Of a stretch of DNA of 64,000 nt, positions 54,251-64,000 are shown piece by piece. This DNA comes from Raffaelea ambrosiae (Eukaryota; Ascomycota; Sordariomycetes; Ophiostomatales; Ophiostomataceae), in contig PCDI01000010.1 of assembly GCA_002778195.1 (NCBI GenBank), forward strand, positions 682,001 through 746,000. The letters are read 5' to 3'. Position 1 is the stretch's first letter. Each line of letters opens with the position of its first letter. The position numbers and the translations under genes were made by a program. A model generated the notes under the pieces. That model did no database searches and was not told where the DNA came from. It worked only from the letters and a program-made list of their open reading frames with translations.

Positions 54251-57200
54251 TGTCAACGCTGCTCTGGCGCAAAAGCACGGCCGCGGCAGAGTGCACGGCT
54301 GGAACCGAGCGAACAGTCCAGTACTCGATTTCGCCCACCTCCACCCGCTGCCCGTGGATCTTGATCTGCGTTCCCTGCCGGCCCAGCGTCGTGTACGAGC
54401 CGTCGTCGTTCAGGCGCACGAGATCGCCGGTACGGTACATCCGTCGCCCTTGTCCCAGGCCATACTGGGAAACGAAGCCGGGATCGTGGAGGAAGACCGA
54501 GTCTGTCTTGGCCGGGTCGTTGAGATAGCCTCGCGCCAGCAAGGGCCCTTCGATCAGCAGCTCGCCGGGGGCTCCCAGTGGCAGGAGCCGGTTGTAGTCG
54601 CTGGGATCCACGACCCAGAAGCAGCTGGCGAGCGGCACGCCCAGCACGGGCACCTGGGCAATGTCGGTCATGGGCCGGGGCGAGACCGTGGCATAGATGC
54701 TGCATTCCGAGGGCGCATACGACTCGAGCACGGTGGCCTGCTCCTTCCACAGGTCCATGACGGCGGGCTTGACCGGCTCGCCCATCAGAATGACCGTCTT
54801 GACCAGCGGCAGGCGGGCGGGCACCAACAGGCCGGCGACGGTAGACGTCAACGATAAGAAGGTCACCCTGGCAGCAGCAATAAAGTCGGATAACCGGTTC
54901 ACCCGGTCCTCTTCCGACGGGACACACACGCAGCCGCCGAGACAGAGCGTGGTGAAGACCTCCTGGATCGTGACGTCAAAGGTGTGCGCGGCAAACTGCA
55001 GCACGCGCGAGTCCTCCCGGACCCCAAATGCTGGTCCGTGGGACTGAATGCTGGTCACAAGGGCCGAGTGCTGCAGGACGACCCCCTTGGGCAGGCCCGT
55101 GCTGCCCGACGTATACACCACCCAAGCCGCGTTATCGGCCCGGACAGCGGTGGACGACACCTCCCACGCCGAACCCAGAGAGGAGAGTAGCCGGGCATCG
55201 GCTTGCAAGAGAGGCCGGCCGAGGTCGCCGAGACGGCTGCGCTGCGCGGCATCGACCAAGATCAGCGGTGTGCGCGTGTCGTTGAGGACGATTTGAAGCC
55301 GCGCCACGGGCTGCTCTGTGCTCAGCGGCACGACTACGCCGCCGGCCTTCAAGACGGCCAGCATCGCAATCACGGCCCAGCGGGACTTGGCCATGCAGAT
55401 GCCGACCATCACCTCGGGCCCAATGCGCAGAGACATGAGGTGGGCAGCTAAGGTGCTGGCAGCTCCGTCCAGCTCGCGGAAGGTCATCTCGCCATCCCAG
55501 GCATGGACGGCCGTAGCGTTGGGCCGACGGGCGGTCGCCGCTTGCACCAGGGTGTGGATACACGAGGTGGCCGGCGGTGGCGGGCTGCGATTCTTCAGCC
55601 GGTAGATGACCAGGTCTTCCGGCGGCAGCATGTCGAGAGCGTGGAGGGGCACGTCTGCATGCTGGCTGAGCATTTGCACGGTATGCCGAAGCTGGGTCAG
55701 CAGCCGCTGGGCGGTCTGGCTCGTCGCCATGGCCGACCGGTAGCGCAAAACAAAGACGAGCCTGTTCCCAATCGTATCGTGCGCGTGGTCTTCTTCCAAA
55801 ACGGACAGGTTGAAGTCGTACTCGGTCGACTCGGCGGCAAAGGTCTGCTCCAGCCTGATCGACCGCCCGGCCGCGGCTTCGCTTCCAGCCTGGGTCCCGT
55901 GCATCTTTGTCGCCCGCGCGTACGACAAGGTGGTGTTGAAAAGAGTCGCGGTCTGCTGCTGCTGTGTGTGCGACAGCGCGTGCTGGATCGAGGCCAAGGA
56001 GGCCCGTTGGTGGTGGAAGCCGTCCAGAAACCGGCTCTGCACGCTCTGCATGGCCTCGGCCGCGGACTGGTGGCGATCGAGCCGGACACTGGCAATCATC
56101 ATGTTGAGCATCGGGCCGACCAGCGTGTCGACGCCGTCGATCTGCGCATCGCGGCCGCTGGACAGGTAGCCAAAGCACACCTGGTCGGATTCCACCTGCC
56201 CGGCCAGCACGAGCGCCCAGGCCAGCTGGCAGATGCTGGCAGTGGTGACACCATGGGTCCGGCCAACGGACTGCAGACCAGACAAGTCCTGCAGGGTAGC
56301 CGTAACCTCGTCCGTTGTTGTTGTTGTTGTTGTTCTTGCTGTTGCTGTTGCTGTTGTCGGCAAGCCCGACGTTTGGAGGGCCTGTCGGAGCTGTAGATGG
56401 CAAGGCTCCACGCCGTCCAGGAGGCGTTTCCAGTACTGCAAATCCTCCTCCTCTGGATGCTGCTCCAAGAAGGCGACATAGGTGCTGTATTGGGAACCGT
56501 GACCGCGCTTGGCGGGCGAGGATGTGCCGCTGCTCTCGTAGGCCTGCAGCAGGTTGTTGATGACCAGCTGGACAGACGAGGCATCGACCAGGGCGTGGCT
56601 GATGGAGAAATGGCCGTAGACATGGCCCTCCTCCTTGGTGGTCAGGATCAGAAAACGGTGCGCTGGGCCGTGGACAGGATCGCTCTCGAGCTGGTGGGAC
56701 GCAACGACCTGCTCCAGCTCCGCCTCGACAACATCCTCCAGCAGACATAGATCGGCTTCCGGTGCGCCCAAGACCACCTGGTAGAAGCGGTCCCGGTGCG
56801 ACAGCGCACCCGTAAACATGGTCCGCAGGATAGAATGCTGGCAGACCACCTGGCGCCAGGCGTCGGCCAGACGGCGGGTCACCGATCGCGGATCTGTCTG
56901 CCCAGAAGACAACGACCGGACGCGGCATGTCTGTTGCAGCCGGTACGTGGACGGTGCGCGCAACTGGCTGAGAAGGATGCCCTGCTGCATCGGCGAGCAC
57001 GGCAGCACATCCTCGACATCACCCCAGCCCTTGCCGGCCGGGACCAGGCAATGCCGGTGCAGTGCCGCCAAATCGCTGTGATTGAGGCCAGCCAGCGGAA
57101 AGTCGCTGACGGTGGCCATGGGTGCCGCCTTGGTCAATGCGCGCACGCCTTCGTCCACGGCCTGGCTGTAGCGCTGCAGCCAGGCGTGAATGCTGTCTAC

Positions 57201-60200
57201 GCGCGAGCTGTGCCGGCTGAAGCCCACCACAATTTGTGCCTCGCCGCCCGCCTCGACCGACACCTCGACGGTCAGGGCAGCATGCTGTCGGACGCGGCCA
57301 CCTACGGCCGAGGTGCCGCCATCCCCTTGGCCGACAGACTGGTGCAGACGGTCCAAGGCCAGCAGCCCGTCAGAACGCTCCAGCTGCTGGAACTGACCGT
57401 GGTAGTTGAACAAGATTTCGATCGGTCCGGGGGCTGCCACGACGACACCGTCTTCGCTGCTTGTCCGACAAGACTGCATCTGCTGCACGGCAAAGTCCAG
57501 TGCATCCCGTCCGGCAGGGCGGAGCTTCCGCGCATCCTTGACTTGGCGCAGCGTGGCCAGGAAACGGGCTGCATCTGAGTTGGTGCTGTGGACTGCCTCT
57601 TCGCCCTTGTTGTCATCGTCGTTGGGAAGACGCACAGCCGTGACGGCCGTGAACCAGCCCACGGTGTCAGACACGTCCAGATCAGCGGGCAAGCCACAAG
57701 CAACAGCTGCCGAAGAATCGATGCTGGACCGGCCATGGCTTTCGACAAAGACAGACGGGTCGTGTGGGTGGTCGTGGAATTCGTCCCGGAAGGAGACATA
57801 CAGCGCCGCCAGCAGAATGTCGGCCGGAGTGGTCCTCAGGGGTGTGTTGGCCCCTGGCCCCAGGAGGCGTGTGGTGGTCTGCGGGCCTAGTCGAGCCGTG
57901 ATGAAGCGCTGGCTGCTTGTCAGGTACGGGCCGGGAGTCAGGCCCCAGTACGTCCACGAGGAGATTGTGCTGTCGTTGGCAGTTTCTTTCTTGGCATTGT
58001 CATAGACGCCCGCATCCACCTGGGCAGCCGCCGCCTTCTGGAGCGCTGCAGACCATGCCGGGAACGGCACCGAGGCCAAGGGCGGCAGGGTCTGCGATCG
58101 CAGCAGCTGCTCCAAGTCTTGGGCCACAATGCGCCAGGACATCAGGTCCACGACCAAGTGGTGCGCCGTCAGGAAGAGCAGCTGCCGGTCCGGCAGCGTC
58201 ACCAGGTCGGCCGCAAACACGGGGCCGTGTTGGAGGTCCAGGGAGCTCTGCGAGAGCAGCATCATTTCCTGCGCGGTGTCATCGTCACGGGCCTGGTGCC
58301 GTTGGAAACGGTAGGAGCCCACCAGTCGCTTCTCAATGCGCTGCTGCCAGGCTGCCCCTCCTGCGGCGGTGTTGCTGCCATTCGCCTCGCCACCAGCAGC
58401 ACGCTCGAAGCGGGCACGGAACATGGCATGCCGGCCGACGAGCGTTTCAATGGCCCGCGCAACCGTGGCGGGAGGCGGCCCGGGCTGGCGCAGACAGAAG
58501 CACACGCTCTGGTTGAACCGGTGCGGGCCGTCTGAGCGCAGGCCGTCCGGCGCAATGTCCCGCATGAACATGTGCTGTGCCGGCGAGAGCGCAAACGGCC
58601 CGTCGGGGATGGCATGCTCTGTCGCCGAGGTGGTCGCCGACACCGTGGTCTGCAAAGCCAGGTCGGGAATGGCCGCGCTCTGGAGAACGTCGCGGACCGA
58701 GAGAACGAGGCCCCGGCGGCGGCAGGCCGACACGACCTGCATGGCCGTGATGGAGTCGCCGCCGTGGGACAGGAACGAGCGCCGGTAACTGATGCGGACG
58801 AGCGGCTGGTTCAGGACGGTGCTCCACACCTCGCGCAGCTGCTTCTCGACCGTGGTGGCCGGCAGGTTCTCGTCTTCCTGCTGCTCCCAGGCCGAGAGAG
58901 CCGTGAACGCCTCCAAGCTCAGCGCGGCGATGGCCTTGGTGATGCTGAGGCGGTCCACCTTGCCCGAGGGATTCACTGGCAGCTTGGCCATGGGCATCCA
59001 CACGCGCGGAATCATGTAGTCGGGCAGGCAGCTGGCCAGGTGGTGCTGCATCTCAGAGGCCAGGAGCATAGCTGCCTGCTTGTCTGCTTCTGCGTCGTCT
59101 TGGCTTCCAGCTTTGCTGCTGCCATGCTGGAAGACAGCCACCAGCTGGCTCGTGTTGGCGGCGTTTTTGCGCGAAAACACCACCACGGCCTGCGTCTGGG
59201 ACGGATGCCGGCCGATGTGGTACTCGACTTCGCCCACCTCGACGCGCTGGCCGTGAATCTTGACCTGGGTGTCTCGCCGGCCAAAGTTGGTGTATGTGCC
59301 GTCGATGTTCTGGCGGACCAAGTCGCCTGTGCGGTACATGCGACGGCCGCCATGCTGGCCTCCAAGCCCATATTTGGTCACAAACCCAGGGTCGACCACA
59401 AACGAGGCGTCTGTCTTGGCTTTGTCGTTGAGATACTCGCGAGCCAGATGCGGGCCCTCGATCAGCAGCTCACCAGGGGCCCCCAGCGGGCAAAGCTTGT
59501 GGTAATCGTGCGGGTCGACCACCCAGAGGCAGCAGCTAGGCAAGGGTGTGCCCAGCACCGTAGCCTGCCGGCGGTCGGTCATCGGCCGCGGCGAAATAGC
59601 GGCCTGTATGCTGCACTCGGACGGCCCGTACGCATCCAACACGGCCGCCCGGTGCATCCAGAGATCGAGCACGGCCGGCTTGACAGGCTCGCCAATCAAT
59701 ATCAGGGTATGTATGCGAGGCAAGCGTGTCGGGTCGAGTAGGCCGGCCACGGTCGAGGTCAGGGACAAGACGTTCACTTCCAAGTTGGTGATCGTCTCTT
59801 CAAGATTGTCCATCCGGTCAGTTTCGGACGGGATGCACACACAGCCGCCATAGTACAAAGTCGTAAAGGTCTCCTGGATGGTCACGTCGAACGTATGGGC
59901 CGCGAACTGGAATACGCGGGAGTGCTTGGTGAGACCAAACGCCGCTCCGTGCGATCGGATGCTCGTGGCCAAAGCGGCATGCTCCAGCACCACGCCTTTG
60001 GGCACGCCCGTGCTGCCGGATGTGTAGACAACCCAGGCGGCATGGCTGGGCTGCACAGCTGAAGCCACGCATGGGGCCACTGCGTCCTGGCTGTCCAGGG
60101 TGTCGAGCGCGGCCAACGTCTGGCCATCTACTTGGAGCAGCGGATGTCCCAAGCCGGACAGGCGCTTCACCTGCGCGGCATCGGCCAGGATGAGCGGCGC

Positions 60201-63200
60201 CTTGGTATCGTCCAAGATTGTCTGCAGCCGGGCCAGTGGCTGCTCTGTGCTCAGCGGCACCACGGCACCTCCGGCCTTCAGCACGGCCAGCATGGCCACC
60301 GTGGCCCATCGGGACTTGTCCATGCACAGGGCAACCATGACGTCCGGGCCGACGCCACCATTGGTCGTCGTCTGCAGGTGAGCAGCCAGCTTGCCGGCCA
60401 TGCTCTCCAGCGCACGGTAGGTGAGATCGCCGTCCCAGGCGTGCACGGCCAGCGCGTCGGGTTGGTGCGCGACCACGGCCTGCACAAGCGTATGAAGGCA
60501 GACATCCAGGGCGGCTGGAGGCTCTTGGTTGCGGGCACGGATGACCTCCAGATCGGCCGCGGGCAGGAGATCCAGCTGGCTGAGCCTTGGCGGCTCGCTG
60601 CCGGGCTGACTGACCAGAGTTTGGACCGTGTGCTGGAGCTGGCTCAGGAGACGCCGTGCCGTGCGGGCCGCGGCGATAGAGCGGCGGCAATGCAGGGCGA
60701 GCTGGGTGACACCGCGGCCGTCTTCGGTGACGGTGAGATTGAAGTCGTATTCCGTCGGCTCCTCCACTGCCACACTTTCGAGCTGGATAGACGGACCGCC
60801 ACCCCGGTTTTCGCGGTCTGCTGGCGGCGTGCGTCGGTAGGAAAGAGTCGTGTTGAAGAGCGACGGAGACCCGCCTGCGAGGGCATGTTGAATCTGCGCC
60901 AGAGACGCCCGCTGATGATCGAACCCTTCCAGGAAGCGGGCCTGGATTGTGCGGGCAGCATCGATGACGGTCTGCTGGCGGTCAATGGGGATCGTGCCGA
61001 TCATGGTGTTGATCATGGGACCGACCAGCGTGTCGACGCCGTCGATGGGCACGTCTCTGCCGCTGGACAGATACCCGAAGCACACCTGGTCGGACTCGGT
61101 ATACGTCGAGAGGACCAGGGCCCAGGCGAGCTGGTAGACATTGGCTGCAGTCACGCCGTACGTACGGCAAAGGCTGCGCAGGGCTCTACTGGCAGTTTCG
61201 GGCAGCGTCAGCGTCACGGCCTGCACGCCCTCTATGTCGTTGCTCTTGGTGGTGTCGTCAAGGTCATCGTTCAGGTCATCATTCAGCTGTGTACCCAGCT
61301 GTAGGTAGCACGGCGCGACATCCTCCAAAAGATTGGTCCAGTATTGCAGATCGTCCTGTTGCAGGCGCCGGTGCCGTTCCAGGAAAGCAACATAGGTGCT
61401 GTAAAGCGAGCCATGGCCTGTCTTGGAGCGGCCATTGTAGGCCTGCAGAAGATCCTCGACCAGTAGCTGGATGGATGACGCATCGACGAGAGCATGGCTA
61501 ATCTCGAAATGGCCATACACCCCGCCTGCGTCCGTTGTGACGATCAGGAACCGGTGCAGAGGTAGGCCGCCGAGAGGATCTTCCGCAAGCGTGTGGGCAT
61601 CGACGGTGGACGGCACATCGGCTTCGGCAGGGCAGTGAAACAGGCGCACATCAACAGGTGGTTCGCGCAGAACCACCTGGAGGAATCTTTCTTCCTGCTG
61701 GTCTTCTCGGTTCACATCTTGGCGGTGCTGGTGCGCGAGGCCACTCGAAAATACGGTGCGCATGATGGAGTGCCGGCCGACAACGTGGCGCCAGGCATCG
61801 GCCAGCCTGTTGGTGTCGACTGCTTGGCCTGCCACGGTGGACTGCACACGGAACGTCTGTTTCAGGCGGTACGTCGCCGGCGACTTGAGCTGGCTTAGCA
61901 GGATGCCCTGCTGGATGGGCGAGCAGGGAAGCACATCTTCAATGTCCGCCCAACCGGTGGCCAGACCACCACACTGCTGCAGCAACTGGTCCAGGTCATC
62001 CACGCGTTGCAAGCGCGCAAGGGGGAAATCGCTGACAGTCGCTGTCACGGGTGTGGCCACGAGCGTCTCAACACCCTCGACCAGACACCGGCTGTATTGT
62101 CCCAGCCACGTCCGGATGGCAGCCGTGCGCCGTCCCTTCTGACTGAAGCCGACGGTGATGTTGGCTTCGCCGGCCTCGATCGAGACCTCTACTGTGAGAA
62201 TGGCTGGCTGTCGGATCCGGGCGCCAACTGATCCGTCTTTAGGCCCCGTGGCCGGAAGGTGATGCAGACGATCAAGGCCGAGCACTCCGTCGGGCCGCTC
62301 GAGCTGCTGGAACTGCCCGTGGTAGTTGAACAGCACCTCCATCGTGGGCGTCTCGCCCGCTGGGGCTTGCGACTGGATGGCAAAGTCTAGCGCTGCCCGG
62401 CCTGCTTGTTGGCGGCGGCCATCTTTGATCTGCCGGACAACGGACAAAAAGTCGAGGGACAATCCGGCATGGGCATTATTGTCAACCTCCGTAGACAAAG
62501 GCAGCGGCAGCATGGTGGTGAACCATCCCACTGTTTCAGACAGGTCCACTCCGCCGGCGTCAGTCATATCATCATCCTGGCGGCCGTGGCCTTCCACATA
62601 CACGGACGGGCCGTCACAGCCGGCCGGCCGATCGGTGAATGCCTCCTGGAAGGAAATATGCAGCGCTGCCAGCAGAATATCAGTTGGGTTTGTCCGCAGG
62701 GCAGTGTTGGCGGGCCCGAGAAGCAGTGTCGTGCTTGCCTGGTCCAGCTTCGCCGTAGCGAAACACAGATCGCCCGCCACGTGCTGGCCTGGCTCCAGAC
62801 CCCAGTATTCCCACGAGGACGGGGGGCCAGGCTTGTTTTCCTTTGCGCAAGGCTCTGCAGCCACTCGTTGAGACAAGGACATACACCACGTGGGAAAAGG
62901 CAGCGACTCGGGTAGAGACATGGTATGGGACTGCAGCAGTTGGTCCAGGTCCTGGGCCAGAATGCGCCAGGACATCAGGTCGATCACAAGATGGTGTGCC
63001 GTCAGGAACAGAAGCTGGCGGTCGGGTAGTTCAATGCGGTCGGCAGCAAAGACAGGCCCCTTTTCCAGGTTCAGGGAGCCCTGGGACTGGCGCATAATAG
63101 CCTGCGCGGCCGTGTCGTCGACGGCGTGGTGCGTCTGGAAGCGATAGGAGCCCACCACGTGCTTTTCGATGCGCTGTTGCCATGACCCAGTGGTCCTGGT

Positions 63201-64000
63201 AGCAGCGGTGCTGTCCAGTTGCTGGTGACTGTGCTCGTTCTCTTGGCTGTGGACACTGCTGCTGCTGCTGCTGATGTTGCTGTCATTGCTGCCATTGCTG
63301 TCATTGCTACTTTCGTGACTGCTGTTGCTGTTGCCCGTGCTGCTGATCATGGTCGCGCTGTTTCTCACGCTGTTGTCGTCGCTGTCGCTCACACTGTCGC
63401 CGGCACCGTTGTTGGTGACGATGTACTCAAACCGCGCTCGCAGCATCGCATGCCGTGCCACCAGTGTCTCGATCGCGCGCACCACGGTCGCCTGTGGTAC
63501 CGCCTGCCGCAAGCAGAAACAAGCGCTCTGGTTGAAGCGAAAAGGCCCGTCTGCCCGCAGACCACCACTCGTGTCGGCTGCCATGTCGCGGAAGAACACG
63601 CGCTGAGCAGGGGCCAGAGGAAAGAACCTGTCGGGGATGGCGGCCGTCGTCGTCGGGCCCACACCGGAGGCTGTTGCTGTCCGCACTTGTAGGGCGAGGT
63701 CCGGGATGGCCGCACTCATCAAGACATCCCGCACCTTGAGCGTGAGCCCTCGGCGACGGCAGGCCGAAACCACCTGCATAGCCGTGATGGAGTCGCCGCC
63801 ATGCGACAGAAAAGAGCGGCGGTAGCTGATGCGGCCCAGGGGCACATTGAGCACGGTGCTCCAGACCTCGCGCAGCTGCTTTTCCACCGTGGTCGCCGGC
63901 AGATCGCCGTCCTCGTTGCTCTGCTGCTGCTGCTGCTGCTGCTGGTCTTCGTAGTAGGCGAGTTCGGCAAACTCGTCGGCGCTGAGTTGCTCGATCCAGG
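48789..64000 (-). CDS. Multimodular non-ribosomal peptide synthetase (5' truncated by window)
   Basis: The frame is open from the right edge to the stop at 48789, about 5070 codons without an intron. The Met at 63887 is internal. Domain order (+ coordinates, approximate): T0 63930-63680 (SHGGDS); E1 63630-62030 (HHLVIDLMSW, EGHGR, TVGWFT); C1 61960-60560 (SHALVDAS); A1 60505-58960; T1 58860-58640; E2 58610-57070 (HHLVVDLMSW); C2 57020-55610; A2 55560-53980; T2 53910-53690 (LGGDS); C3 53540-52190 (HHSVFDGWS); A3 52105-50520; T3 50440-50230; CT 50100-48795 (SHAQYDGLS). All A domains keep YTSGSTG, YRTGD and SGK-x-DR. There is no thioesterase or reductase. In fungal NRPSs such a terminal condensation-like domain usually releases a macrocycle. 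Two E domains predict D residues in the first two visible units. Product unknown. Confidence 0.95.
54222..54251 (-). repeat. Coding GTC/GAC repeat (poly-Asp) in A2 subdomain
   Basis: A GTC microsatellite on the + strand encodes an Asp-rich run between the conserved KIHGQRVE core and the SGK core of A2. Probably a surface loop with variable length. Confidence 0.85.
63215..63415 (-). repeat. Ser/Asn/Asp low-complexity insertion in E1 domain
   Basis: About 65 codons of Ser, Asn, Asp, His and Gln made of CTG/CTT/ATT-type triplet repeats on the + strand, inserted in the first epimerisation domain. The second E domain has only a short Gly/Ala-rich stretch at the same place. Confidence 0.85.
63921..63944 (-). 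repeat. CTG/CAG microsatellite (8 Gln) near the right edge
   Basis: Eight CTG triplets on the + strand encode eight Gln between the preceding A domain tail and T0 of the NRPS. Confidence 0.9.

Noticed and set aside
55132..57000. 622-codon minus-strand ORF inside the NRPS
   Set aside because: Alternative frame of the same strand; lacks NRPS motifs, which all lie in the long frame.
63885..63887. Met codon at 63887 as the NRPS start
   Set aside because: It lies inside a carrier domain and the frame is open to the window edge, with an A-domain tail-like sequence upstream.
63215..63960. Repeat array resembling CRISPR
   Set aside because: Triplet microsatellites within an open NRPS frame in a fungal genome; no spacers or regular repeat length.

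Overview
The window looks like nuclear DNA of a filamentous ascomycete (Pezizomycotina, probably Sordariomycetes). The genes are GC-rich and interrupted by short (about 50-140 nt) GT-AG introns with CTAAC/CTGAC-like branch sites. The gene content is fungal: RAD18, Pol delta CDC27 subunit, GH125, bifunctional URK1, SNZ/SNO, P450s, an ABCC transporter and a giant NRPS. All exon coordinates were worked out by eye from splice signals, reading phase and family motifs. No transcript data were available.

Layout. (1) 1-9036: the start of a minus-strand gene runs off the left edge, followed by about 8.7 kb of repeat-rich, gene-poor DNA with at most weak orphan ORFs. (2) 9037-20425: a conserved housekeeping block. 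It holds a CHMP7/Snf7-family ESCRT protein, RAD18 diverging from the POLD3/CDC27 subunit across a promoter with an MCB box, a GH125 alpha-mannosidase and a uridine kinase/UPRT-type URK1. (3) 20426-30337: an accessory stretch of visibly lower GC in its first half. It holds an unusual fusion of an HD-domain nucleotidase to an NMP kinase, a decayed regulator-like fragment, an unidentified three-exon gene, and a divergent P450/FMO pair. (4) 30738-33302: the divergent PLP synthase pair SNZ (PDX1) and SNO (PDX2). (5) 33303-64000: long spacers, a C2H2 zinc-finger protein gene, a second P450, an unidentified gene, a nine-exon ABCC exporter and the 3' 15.2 kb of a multimodular NRPS running off the right edge.

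How the genes work together. The right half reads as a biosynthetic gene cluster: peptide assembly (NRPS with order T-E-C-A-T-E-C-A-T-C-A-T-CT), oxidative tailoring (P450), export (ABCC) and possibly regulation (zinc finger). The terminal condensation-like domain suggests release by macrocyclisation, and two epimerisation domains suggest D residues. Whether the P450/FMO pair and the PLP genes belong functionally to the same pathway is open. In the left half, RAD18 and CDC27 share a promoter and both act on PCNA. The strongest candidates for something undescribed are the uncharacterised NRPS cluster and the phosphatase-kinase nucleotide fusion at 21.8-23.3 kb.
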